Part shown: positions 27,069 to 35,249 of the stretch, one piece after another
How positions within the stretch are numbered: the stretch's first letter is position 1
Layout of the letters: the number at the start of each line of letters is the position of its first letter
From: CAZMSQ01 sp964569025
Lineage (GTDB): Bacteria; Bacteroidota; Bacteroidia; Chitinophagales; Saprospiraceae
Direction: 5' to 3'
DNA length: 64,000 nt
Assembly: GCA_964569025.1 (NCBI GenBank)
Contig: CAZMSQ010000002.1
Span: 61,691 to 125,690 of the forward strand
Translations under genes and position numbers: made by a program
The notes under the pieces: model-generated
Database searches by the model: none
What the model saw: only the letters and a program-made list of their open reading frames with translations
What the model was told of the DNA's origin: nothing

Positions 27069-27977
27069 ATGAAAATGCTTATGATGCGCACGATAGATCC
27101 GTCAAAAATTGCGACGAAAGACCTTCACCAATATTTGCTCGGTACGGTGTCACCGCGACCCATTGCGTTTGTAAGCACGCTTGGTCCTGACGGAGTGCCG
27201 AATCTGGCTCCCTACAGCTTTTTCAATGCGTTCAGTTCGAACCCACCGACGGTTGTATTCTCTTCAAACCGTCGGGTGGCTGACAACACTACCAAAGATA
27301 CGCTTCACAATATAGAGTCAAGCGGAGAATGTGTCATTAACGCCGTGTCATACGGTATAGTTCGGCAAATGGCGGTGGCCAGTGTCGAGTATCCGGCCGG
27401 GGTCGATGAGTTTGTCAAGGCCGGTTTGACCCCAGTACCATCTGAGGTTGTTGCCCCACCGAGGGTGGCCGAGTCGCCGGCTCATCTTGAATGCCGGGTG
27501 AGAGATATTGTAACGCTCGGGCAACATGGAGGGGCCGGACACCTCATTATTTGCGATGTGGTCCGCATGCACATTTCGGAAGATGTCTTTGATACAGACC
27601 GGCCTGATCGCATCAATCCGCACAAAATGGATCTCATGGGTCGCATGGGCCGGGCCTTTTATGTGCGTGCCAGCGGGGAGGCCATTCATACCATCGTGCA
27701 GGCGGTCAAGCCCGAGGCCATCGGGTTTGATGGATTGCCCGACTATGTGCGGTCCAGTCACATTTTGAGCGCCAACAATCTCGGACAACTGGCAGGTATG
27801 ACTGCCTGGCCTGACCAAAAATTAGCCGAGGAGCTTGCTGAAACAGATTCTGAAATCCTGAGTTTGAGCGAAGATCCCGACCGATCTCGCAAGCTCGAGA
27901 TATCTGCGAAAGATGTTCTCGACCGTCATGATGACAGACAACGTGCGGCACTTCTGCTTATGGTAGCCAATCAGTGA
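27069..27977 (+). CDS. Flavin reductase family protein (FMN-binding split barrel)
   Basis: About 302 residues. The N-terminal two-thirds match the flavoredoxin / flavin reductase-like FMN-binding barrel: LLGTVSPRPIAFVSTLGPDGVPNLAPYSFFN, PPTVVFSSN, DTLHNIESSGECVIN and AHLECRVRDIV are typical pieces. The C-terminal 80 residues form an extension ending in a charged helical tail. It probably binds FMN and transfers electrons from NAD(P)H; the substrate is unknown. Several Met codons cluster at 27069-27084 and an in-frame TTG lies at 27042; I chose the first ATG. The last codons overlap the convergent membrane-protein gene by 7 bases. Confidence 0.85.
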   Translation: MKMLMMRTIDPSKIATKDLHQYLLGTVSPRPIAFVSTLGPDGVPNLAPYSFFNAFSSNPPTVVFSSNRRVADNTTKDTLHNIESSGECVINAVSYGIVRQMAVASVEYPAGVDEFVKAGLTPVPSEVVAPPRVAESPAHLECRVRDIVTLGQHGGAGHLIICDVVRMHISEDVFDTDRPDRINPHKMDLMGRMGRAFYVRASGEAIHTIVQAVKPEAIGFDGLPDYVRSSHILSANNLGQLAGMTAWPDQKLAEELAETDSEILSLSEDPDRSRKLEISAKDVLDRHDDRQRAALLLMVANQ

Positions 27978-29101
27978 GACACTTCCTGTGAGTCTTTTTG
28001 ACGTTTCCTTTCCCGCCGATTACGCAATATACCTTGTAGCCAATTCGGAATAATGATGGCTCCGGCCAGCACGTAGATCCAATAAGAAACCACCCTCCAA
28101 AGGGTGGCAATGGTGGTTGAGACCGTGGGGTTGGTGACGTAATCGGTCAGGAATCCATTGAACAGCAATTCAATCAGGCCGGCCCCACCCGGTGTCGGGC
28201 TGAAGGCGATGATAAAGAACATCGTCTCGAGGCGCGCGTAGAGCCCGAATTGGGTCATGAAATCAAGGGGAAGCTCAGGAATGAAGGCGATGATGAGAAA
28301 GTTGAGCAGCGCAAACCTGGGTACCCATGCCAAGGCTGTGGCTATCATGGCTTTAAGGTGAAACATCCTCCCTTGCCGGCTGAGCTCTTCGGAAGCAATT
28401 TTCATACCGGCACCCGTTTCAGTGGCCTGAATCCTGAATCGACGTAGGGGCCTGAACCGTGTCAGGGCGATGAGCAGGCGGCCAATTTGTGCCGGATTGA
28501 TAAAAAGGCCGTAGAAAAAAAGGAGGCTGTAACCCATCATCACCGCGTAAGCAATCAAAAAATACACGCCCCACCCTCCGACATCAAAGTACCCCTCCGC
28601 TTCTGGCCTCATGATGCCGGCACCAAAAATGAGATAAAGAATCGGGAGGGAGCCAAGCAGGAAAATACTATCAACCACAATGGTGTAAAGGACAATGGTT
28701 GCCGTGCGTGCTGCGGATAGTTTTTCCTGGGCCAAAATAAAGAACGCTACTGCTGATCCGCCAAGGCTGGTCGGTGAAACTGCGCTGCTGAATTCCCAGA
28801 TAAAAATGAGTTCAATAGATTTTCGCCAACTGAGGAAATGGCCCGACAATAATCGCAACCGATACGCATAGGCAAGGTGCCGAATCGCTGCTAACCCGAC
28901 GGCTCCGAGCATCCAGAGCATAGCCCTTCCGGTCCATTCAATCGACGAAAATTCTTCAGGGTCAAATTGCTTCCAAATCAGATAAGCCACCGCCCCAACT
29001 CCAATGAGCAGAGGCAGGATAATCCGGGAGACGCGAATCGATTTCAGCACGTCTTCCTGTTCGCGATTCAACTGCTCGGCGGGTTTTTGTTTCTGAGCCA
29101 A
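27971..29101 (-). CDS. UPF0104 / lysylphosphatidylglycerol synthase-type transmembrane protein
   Basis: 376 residues with about eight membrane helices. Family hallmarks are the WEFSSAVSPTSLGGSAVAFFIL segment (from residue 106 on), the later FSPTPGGAGLIELLF motif and the helix TLWRVVSYWIYVLAGAI. This is the flippase-like membrane domain of MprF without the lysyl-transferase half. Such proteins are often linked to lipid or polyprenol-sugar movement; the substrate here is unknown. The C-terminus is a basic cytoplasmic tail (RNRRERKRQK). It is convergent with the flavin reductase gene, overlapping it by 7 bases, and divergent from the inositol monophosphatase gene. Confidence 0.87.
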   Translation of the reverse strand: MAQKQKPAEQLNREQEDVLKSIRVSRIILPLLIGVGAVAYLIWKQFDPEEFSSIEWTGRAMLWMLGAVGLAAIRHLAYAYRLRLLSGHFLSWRKSIELIFIWEFSSAVSPTSLGGSAVAFFILAQEKLSAARTATIVLYTIVVDSIFLLGSLPILYLIFGAGIMRPEAEGYFDVGGWGVYFLIAYAVMMGYSLLFFYGLFINPAQIGRLLIALTRFRPLRRFRIQATETGAGMKIASEELSRQGRMFHLKAMIATALAWVPRFALLNFLIIAFIPELPLDFMTQFGLYARLETMFFIIAFSPTPGGAGLIELLFNGFLTDYVTNPTVSTTIATLWRVVSYWIYVLAGAIIIPNWLQGILRNRRERKRQKDSQEVSH

Positions 29102-29290
29102 TACACTGAATTTCTCCGGGTGGTGTCAGTCTGTTTGGGGGATAAAATCATTCGCAAACCGATTCTTGCCCCTATGACCTAATTTCAATTAGGACAGTTG
29201 AAGGGCACTTTTGTTGTGCGGGTCAAAAGAAAGGGACAAAACCATTATTTTCGGGATTCACTTAGGATTATTTTCGGGCAACAATCATAT

Positions 29291-30121
29291 ATGATGAATA
29301 GGGCAACACTGCAGGAACTGCAGACTGGCGTTGAAGCGATAGTGAGGGTGGTCGGGAGATATCTGAAGGATCAGTTGGGGGCTGTGCGTACGGCCGAGGT
29401 ACAGGAAAAATCGCTGAAAAGCCTTGTTAGCTATGTAGACCGAACGGCCGAGCAGATGTTGGTAGAGGGATTGCGCAAGTGTCTGCCAACAGCGGGATTT
29501 GTGACCGAAGAGGGCACCGTTGAGCAGGGCAGGCAGGCAGTTCGGTGGATCATTGATCCGCTGGACGGGACAACCAACTTTTTACATGGGATCCCGGCTT
29601 TCTGCATCAGTGTGGCCCTTGAAGACGCTGGTAGCATTGTGATAGGATGTATATATGAGCCGCTTCGTGACGAGTTGTTTTCTGCTGCAAACGGGTGCGG
29701 CGCCACTCTGAATGGGAAAGTACTTTCCGTGTCTGCCAACCAGGAGCCGGGCAAGTCCTTGGGTGCAACAGGGTTTCCGTATGTGATGGGAGATGCTGAA
29801 GGGGCCATGATGCTGATGTATGCTGATATGTTGCGACAGACAAGAGGGCTCCGGCGTATCGGATCTGCAGCCATTGATCTGGCCTGGGTTGCCGCGGGCC
29901 GTTTCGATTTTTTCTACGAGCCGTGGCTGAACCCCTGGGATGTGGCTGCCGGCCATTTACTGGTTGAAGAGGCCGGAGGAATTGTTACGGATTTTTCAGG
30001 TGGAAACCATGCTATTTTTGGCGGGCAGATTCTGGCTGCTTCGCCGGCATTGCACCCATGGGTGATGAATCGCCTTAAGGCATCAGGTATGGCAGGCCTG
30101 CCCTTTCGCGAGGTGGTCTAA
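29291..30121 (+). CDS. Inositol monophosphatase family protein
   Basis: Metal-dependent phosphatase of the SuhB/CysQ superfamily, 276 residues from the ATG at 29291; a TTG at 29198 would add 31 residues unlike the family. The metal motif WIIDPLDGTTNF places Asp89 and Asp92, a glutamate ligand lies in FVTEEGT, and the C-terminal motif is PWDVAAGHLLVEEAGG. The substrate could be inositol-1-phosphate, a sugar phosphate or PAP; IDPLDGTTNFLHG is the SuhB-like version, so inositol monophosphatase is the best guess. It is followed by the ABC permease gene after a 67-base spacer. Confidence 0.9.
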   Translation: MMNRATLQELQTGVEAIVRVVGRYLKDQLGAVRTAEVQEKSLKSLVSYVDRTAEQMLVEGLRKCLPTAGFVTEEGTVEQGRQAVRWIIDPLDGTTNFLHGIPAFCISVALEDAGSIVIGCIYEPLRDELFSAANGCGATLNGKVLSVSANQEPGKSLGATGFPYVMGDAEGAMMLMYADMLRQTRGLRRIGSAAIDLAWVAAGRFDFFYEPWLNPWDVAAGHLLVEEAGGIVTDFSGGNHAIFGGQILAASPALHPWVMNRLKASGMAGLPFREVV

Positions 30122-30188
30122 AAGGCAGGCTGATTCATCGAAGAGTTACACACAGAAAGGAAGACAATTTGCATCTTACGCCCCGAAT

Positions 30189-31430
30189 ATGAGCACACTT
30201 GAAAATATCAGACTGGCTCTCCGAAATGTACGAGCCAATCTGCTGAGAAGCATCCTGACCCTGCTGATTATCGCCTTCGGCATCATGGCTCTGGTTGGCA
30301 TTCTCACGGCCATTGACAGCGCTATTTTTGCGCTCAACGATAACTTCTCAACCGTTGGTGCCAATTCTTTTTCCATCAAACCGGGTACTGACGATCTCGG
30401 CGGCAGGCGACGAGGCATGGCGGTCCGGTCTGCTGATCCCATCACATTTCGCGAAGCGCGGGACTTCAAAAAGCGCTTTGATTTTCCCGGCCGGGTGACC
30501 ATCCACCTCAGTGCCACTGGCAATGCAGTGGTGGCGTTTAAGGAAAATGAGACCAACCCAAATATTCCGGTGACTGGCATTGACGAAGTCTACCTCGATG
30601 TGTTTGGGTACGACCTTGATAAAGGCCGGAATTTTTCATCAGCTGAAATTCAGTATGGACAGGCCCGTGCCATTGTCGGCATGGAGTTAGTGAAAACCCT
30701 GTTTAAAGGGAATGCTGAAGGTGCAATCGGAAAATCAGTCTCCATTGGCAACGTCCCATACACCATTATCGGCGTGCTGAAATCAAGGGGCTCCTCCATG
30801 AATCAGAGCAGCGACAAGCAAGTGTTTATTCCGCTTCCAATTGCCAGACAAAGATATGCCAGAGACAATACCAACTACCAGATTACGGTAGCTGTCAATG
30901 ATGCTGAATCGCTCGACGCAGCCTCAGGAGATGCCATCGGGCTGATGCGGCAGGTGAGAAAATTGCGTATTGGAGAAGACAATGACTTCAGTATTGTAAA
31001 GAGCGACAGCCTCCTTTCGCTCATTCGGGATAATACCGCCAATCTTCGCTTTGCGGCCATTGCCATCGGCCTGATGACCCTCCTCGGTGCAGCCATCGGT
31101 CTGATGAATATCATGCTGGTTTCAGTGACCGAGCGAATTCGTGAGGTGGGTATTTGCAAGGCGGTGGGTGCCAACAAACGGGCTATTATGATGCAGTTTC
31201 TGACAGAGGCGCTGGTAATTTGCCAGTTGGGGGGCATCGTCGGTATCCTGTTGGGCATCCTTATCGGCAATGTCGTGACATGGATTATGGGTGGAAGTTT
31301 CCTCATTCCCTGGGACTGGGTGATAATGGGATTTACTGTGTGTTTCCTTGTCGGTTTGGTATCAGGAATTTATCCAGCTATGAAAGCAGCTCGCCTTGAC
31401 CCAATTGAGTCATTGCGCCACGAGGGCTGA
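30189..31430 (+). CDS. ABC transporter permease, MacB/FtsX type
   Basis: 413 residues with the four-helix MacB topology: one N-terminal helix (about 20-45), a large periplasmic MacB_PCD domain (about 50-270) and three C-terminal helices in the FtsX domain. The text MTLLGAAIGLMNIMLVSVTERIREVGICKAVGA is characteristic, as is the closing PAMKAARLDPIESLRHE. It would work with a LolD/MacB-type ATPase in lipoprotein, peptide or macrolide export or in mechanotransmission. No ATPase or periplasmic adaptor gene is adjacent, so the partner must be elsewhere. Confidence 0.9.
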   Translation: MSTLENIRLALRNVRANLLRSILTLLIIAFGIMALVGILTAIDSAIFALNDNFSTVGANSFSIKPGTDDLGGRRRGMAVRSADPITFREARDFKKRFDFPGRVTIHLSATGNAVVAFKENETNPNIPVTGIDEVYLDVFGYDLDKGRNFSSAEIQYGQARAIVGMELVKTLFKGNAEGAIGKSVSIGNVPYTIIGVLKSRGSSMNQSSDKQVFIPLPIARQRYARDNTNYQITVAVNDAESLDAASGDAIGLMRQVRKLRIGEDNDFSIVKSDSLLSLIRDNTANLRFAAIAIGLMTLLGAAIGLMNIMLVSVTERIREVGICKAVGANKRAIMMQFLTEALVICQLGGIVGILLGILIGNVVTWIMGGSFLIPWDWVIMGFTVCFLVGLVSGIYPAMKAARLDPIESLRHEG

Positions 31431-31548
31431 CCAGATGATTTTTATCACATGCAAATTGAGGCGGATATCATTTCCGGTGAGCCCGATTATTTCCGTACTT
31501 TGCGAAGAATGAACGATTCGCATTACAGCACAAATTCTTCACAATACC

Positions 31549-31968
31549 ATGAATATTCTCGATCCAGTCTCAACCATCATGACCACTGACCTAATAACGG
31601 TCAGTCCTGAAGATTCCCTCAAAGATGTCAAGGCCAACTTCGAGGGGCGGAAAATTCACCACTTGCCTGTTGTTGACAATGGAAACATCATTGGGATTAT
31701 CAGCAAGTCCGATTTTCTGTACTTCATGCGAGGGTACACCAACAGTGAGACCGATGCATTCATCAATGACAGTCGGTTGAGTGCCTATCAGGCTAAAGAT
31801 ATCATGACCAAGGGGCTTGCAAAAGTTGAACCCTCAGACCGCATCAATGTAGCCCTTGAGGTGTTTAAAGAAAACCTGTTTCACGCCATCCCTGTGGTTG
31901 ATAATGGGAATGAGCTGGTTGGTATCGTGACAACCTACGACATCATCAAAAAACTGGCAGAGGGATAA
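31549..31968 (+). CDS. Tandem CBS-domain protein
   Basis: 139 residues consisting almost entirely of two CBS domains: the first in MTTDLITVSPEDSLKDV through IIGIISKSDFLYFM, the second in DIMTKGLAKVEPSDRINVA through LVGIVTTYDIIKKL. A stand-alone Bateman module, normally a sensor of adenosine nucleotides. It lies 17 bases before the universal stress protein gene in the same direction, so the two probably act in one energy or stress response; that link is inferred from position. Confidence 0.92.
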   Translation: MNILDPVSTIMTTDLITVSPEDSLKDVKANFEGRKIHHLPVVDNGNIIGIISKSDFLYFMRGYTNSETDAFINDSRLSAYQAKDIMTKGLAKVEPSDRINVALEVFKENLFHAIPVVDNGNELVGIVTTYDIIKKLAEG

Positions 31969-31985
31969 TCTCAAAATCTGAGCAC

Positions 31986-32825
31986 ATGAAACACATTCTT
32001 GTTCCCACTGATTTTTCCGAGGCCTCAGCCAATGCTTTTCAGTACGCCCAGCATCTCGCAGATGTATTCAGCGCCTCCATCCATTTGGTGCATGTGTACC
32101 ATCCATCCTTTGATCCGTCTGTACCATCCTTTTCCGGAGACAGTGAGTTGATATCCATCAAAAAAGAAGCATTGGGAGAGTTTGTACAGAAGTACCGGCT
32201 GCCAGTAGCGGAAGACAACCCGCATGTGTCCATCAGCCATGACGTGACAGTCGGCTTTGCGGTTGACGAACTGATTCATTTGTCGAAACAGGACGACTGC
32301 GATTTTGTGGTCATGGGGTCTACAGGTGAGCATGGGGTGGCTGATAAGTTGTTTGGCAGCATTTCGTCATCGGTATCGCGAAAAGCGTGGAGCCCGGTTT
32401 TGTTGGTGCCTGCCGATGTCACATACCGGCCCATCAGCAGAATTCTGTATGCCAGCAATTTTGAAAGCATCGAGGATGAGATGATTGAGGAATTATTCGA
32501 ATTTGCTGCCCCTTTTGAGGCTGGTGTTCATTTTGTGCACGTCAGCGAGGGAAAAACCGACGAGAATGCTTTACGGGAGGAGATTTTTGAAGAAGTCTTC
32601 GAACAGAAAACGGCAGTCCCATCTTTCCAAACTGCAACTGTCTACCATGAAGAACCCTCCGAAGGGTTAAGCATCTATGCCATTGAGCATGAAGTCGATC
32701 TCATCTCGATTGTGACCCACCGGCGGAGTTTTTGGGAAAACCTTCTGCACAAAAGTACCACCAAGCAATTGGCTTTCAATACCAATATCCCGATGATGGT
32801 CTTACACTGGGGGGATAAATCCTGA
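31986..32825 (+). CDS. Universal stress protein with two UspA domains
   Basis: 279 residues: domain one begins KHILVPTDFSEASANAFQYAQHLA and contains VVMGSTGEHGVADKLFGSISSSVSRKAWSPVLLVPAD (pieces of a GxxGxxxxxxGS ATP-type loop). Domain two begins RILYASNFESIEDEMIEELFEFA and has a less conserved nucleotide loop. This double-domain form is common in Bacteroidota. It is cytoplasmic, likely nucleotide-binding, and probably co-transcribed with the CBS protein gene upstream. An assembly gap begins 103 bases after the stop. Confidence 0.92.
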   Translation: MKHILVPTDFSEASANAFQYAQHLADVFSASIHLVHVYHPSFDPSVPSFSGDSELISIKKEALGEFVQKYRLPVAEDNPHVSISHDVTVGFAVDELIHLSKQDDCDFVVMGSTGEHGVADKLFGSISSSVSRKAWSPVLLVPADVTYRPISRILYASNFESIEDEMIEELFEFAAPFEAGVHFVHVSEGKTDENALREEIFEEVFEQKTAVPSFQTATVYHEEPSEGLSIYAIEHEVDLISIVTHRRSFWENLLHKSTTKQLAFNTNIPMMVLHWGDKS

Positions 32826-32872
32826 TGTAACCTTGTAAGGATGTGTGTTGCTCACTTCCTATTTCATATTCT

Positions 32873-33082
32873 GCCGAATCAATCAATATACTCCACCTTT
32901 CGGAGCAGCCGCAATCCGATACTTAGTNNNNNNNNNNNNNNNNNNNNNNNNNNNNNNNNNNNNNNNNNNNNNNNNNNNNNNNNNNNNNNNNNNNNNNNNN
33001 NNNNNNNNNNNNNNNNNNNNNNNNNNNGCCGAATCAATCAATATACTCCACCTTTCGGAGCAGCCGCAATCCGATACTTAGT
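32873..33082. other. Assembly gap (100 N) with identical 55-bp flanks
   Basis: Bases 32873-32927 are identical to 33028-33082, and the Ns run 32928-33027. As in clpB, this is an unjoined contig overlap. Collapsing it leaves about 50 bases between the universal stress protein stop and the convergent barrel-protein stop. Confidence 0.93.
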
Positions 33083-33777
33083 TCGAGGGTAGTGTTTCGG
33101 ATGCTTCGTTCAGGGATGGTAATCCGATTGCCTGTAATCGGACTGGTTACATTTTCCAGTGCTGGCTGCTCATACTGTGCGACAAGGTCGGGGTGAACAG
33201 ATAGTTCGATGACACCCATGACCAAATCGCTGAATGAAAATTCCAGTCCGCCGGCTACGCTGACACCGTATACAATTTCTCGCACACCCCACGGACCCTC
33301 ACGCTCGTCAAAGGGGTAGAAGGGTATTCTGGCGATTTCATTGATTTCCTGATATTGGTCAAGGTTGGTACTGATGTTGTACTCTCCTCGGAGGGCGAAG
33401 GAGTAATATCCCCGGAAGGTGCTGTTGACAGGCAGACGGCTTTTGGCACCCAGCTGGAGGCCGATGTTGCGAAACACAAAGCGGTCGTCAGGCACGGTGA
33501 TGATTTCGTTAAAAATATTCAGAATCTGGCTCTGATAAATAATTGCGCTCCCACGGTTGTGGTAGCCGATTTGGGCAAAGAGGGAAAACTGATCATCGCC
33601 TGAGAGAGACTCAGCGGCCAGAGAGACATTGTAACTCAACAGCGGATCGCGCTCGAATCCGTTCCACTGCTGGAAACCGACCGATGGACCACCTTTGATG
33701 ATGTAGGCAGTGCCCTGTCCGATGGCAGACTGGATGGTGAGAAAGGTGAGAATGAGAATGAGACTGGAATAACGCAT
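33034..33777 (-). CDS. Outer-membrane beta-barrel protein of unknown function
   Basis: 247 residues from the ATG at 33777, chosen because it directly precedes a good signal peptide (MRYSSLILILTFLTIQS, cleaved IGQ-G). An upstream ATG at 33843 overlaps the stop of the preceding gene (TAATG) and cannot be ruled out. The mature part alternates aromatic and polar residues (AAESLSGDDQFSLFAQIGYH, YYSFALRGEYNIST) and ends in barrel-like strands (TTLELSIGLRLLRK), like PorT-type small Bacteroidota barrels. The last residues fall in the duplicated flank of an assembly gap, but the stop is present. It is the last gene of a four-gene minus-strand run starting at 37368. Confidence 0.7.
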   Translation of the reverse strand: MRYSSLILILTFLTIQSAIGQGTAYIIKGGPSVGFQQWNGFERDPLLSYNVSLAAESLSGDDQFSLFAQIGYHNRGSAIIYQSQILNIFNEIITVPDDRFVFRNIGLQLGAKSRLPVNSTFRGYYSFALRGEYNISTNLDQYQEINEIARIPFYPFDEREGPWGVREIVYGVSVAGGLEFSFSDLVMGVIELSVHPDLVAQYEQPALENVTSPITGNRITIPERSIRNTTLELSIGLRLLRKVEYID

Positions 33778-33842
33778 CGCAATTTTTTGTGTGAAGGTAC
33801 GAACTGTGGCACTTTCCGGTCGGGTCTCAGGCGGAATAACCA

Positions 33843-35171
33843 TTACCGCACTTTGATTCTTTGACCTGGGCTAATCAGGGTGTCAGATAGGTTATTGAGC
33901 TCCTGAATTTTTAAGACACTGGTTTGGTAGCGACGTGAAATGCTGTAGAGGGTGTCACCCGGCTCTACTGTATGATACATCTGATGAGTCTCTGAATCTG
34001 GAGCCGGTAAAGTATTGGCAGGCGGCAAATTCTGGTTCGGGGCCTGCTCTTGAGTAGGTGGCGGGGCAAATCGCTCAGGCGTTTCATCTTTTTGAGTGTC
34101 ATCTTCGGGCAACATAAAATCACCATTGTTCTGGCCAGGAGCCATATTGGAGGGTGTTTCTGGAGAAGGATTTGAGTCTGGCCGAAGAGCGGGTGCTTCT
34201 TTTCGTGTTCCGCGGATTCGTATCTGCTCCCCAGATGCGGGCTCTTCGCCCGGATTCATGCGGTTTCGTTTGTAGAGTTTTTCGAGTTTTATACCATACA
34301 GTCTGGAGATGTCATACATATTTTGGCTTGCTGTGACCGTATGCCATTTTTTCTTGTCTCTGAACTGGTTGCGTTTTGGTTGGAGGAAAATCCGTTCATT
34401 GGCACTCAGCTGTTGGTTCGGGTTGTCAAGGTGTTCATTATACTTAAGGAGGCGCCATGATTTTACATGGGTTCGTGCAGCAAGTTCCTCAGGTGTTTCA
34501 CCTTCAAGAGTCAGTACCACTTTGACATCGTTGACCAGAAAGATGCTGGCAACACCTGCAATCTCCTCAGATTTGGCGGATTTTTCGGGTTTACTTCGTT
34601 TGTCGGGACTTATTGCAAGAGATGCCTCCGGATTTCTATCGAGCTCATAGAGCCTGTATTGTTCAATGACAGTGATGAGCTTTTCAGAATAGGTTTTACT
34701 GGTGGCATATCCAGCCTTTTGAAGCCCTTTTGCCCATGCCTTATAGTCGAGCGGGTCAAGGTCAAAGAGAAATCCGTATCGATATGCTTTATTGGGGTCA
34801 GTCAGGAAATCTGAGTGGGCGCGATAGCATTCTTCGGCGCTGGAGAATGCGCGAAAACAGGATTTGATGAGACGCCCTTTGTGATAATCGTCATCTTCAC
34901 GATAAAACGTGCCTCCCTGCCAACCCGGACCGCACTTGATGCCAAAGTGGTTGTTGGCTTTGCGAGCAAGCTCACTGCTGCCACCTCCGGATTCAAGTAT
35001 CCCCTGGCCGAGTTTGATGCTTGCCGGAATACCGGTGCGCTGCATTTCCTCAATGGCAATATGTCTGAATAAATCAATATAGGCGTAACGATCTGAGGGC
35101 TGAGCATGCCCGAGAACCCCGACTCCGAAACAGAAAGACAACACAATCGGTAAGGGGGAAAGGAATCGCAT
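33843..35171 (-). CDS. Glucosaminidase-domain peptidoglycan hydrolase with LysM domains
   Basis: About 442 residues from the ATG at 35171, which starts the signal peptide MRFLSPLPIVLSFCFGVGVL (cleaved after HAQ). The N-terminal half is a mannosyl-glycoprotein endo-beta-N-acetylglucosaminidase/FlgJ-type domain: IPASIKLGQGILESGGGSS holds the catalytic Glu, and NHFGIKCG and YRAHSDFLTDP are typical. A LysM-like region (WHTVTASQNMYDISRLYG), a Pro/Gln-rich linker and a C-terminal LysM (MYHTVEPGDTLYSISRRY) follow. It should cut glycan strands and bind peptidoglycan. Its stop overlaps an upstream ATG of the barrel gene. Confidence 0.9.
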   Translation of the reverse strand: MRFLSPLPIVLSFCFGVGVLGHAQPSDRYAYIDLFRHIAIEEMQRTGIPASIKLGQGILESGGGSSELARKANNHFGIKCGPGWQGGTFYREDDDYHKGRLIKSCFRAFSSAEECYRAHSDFLTDPNKAYRYGFLFDLDPLDYKAWAKGLQKAGYATSKTYSEKLITVIEQYRLYELDRNPEASLAISPDKRSKPEKSAKSEEIAGVASIFLVNDVKVVLTLEGETPEELAARTHVKSWRLLKYNEHLDNPNQQLSANERIFLQPKRNQFRDKKKWHTVTASQNMYDISRLYGIKLEKLYKRNRMNPGEEPASGEQIRIRGTRKEAPALRPDSNPSPETPSNMAPGQNNGDFMLPEDDTQKDETPERFAPPPTQEQAPNQNLPPANTLPAPDSETHQMYHTVEPGDTLYSISRRYQTSVLKIQELNNLSDTLISPGQRIKVR

Positions 35172-35249
35172 GGTTGTAGGTTCTGTTTTGCTGAGGAAAG
35201 AATACATCGATGGCTTTCTACTTGAAAACACCAAGAGTGAACGCTTTGA

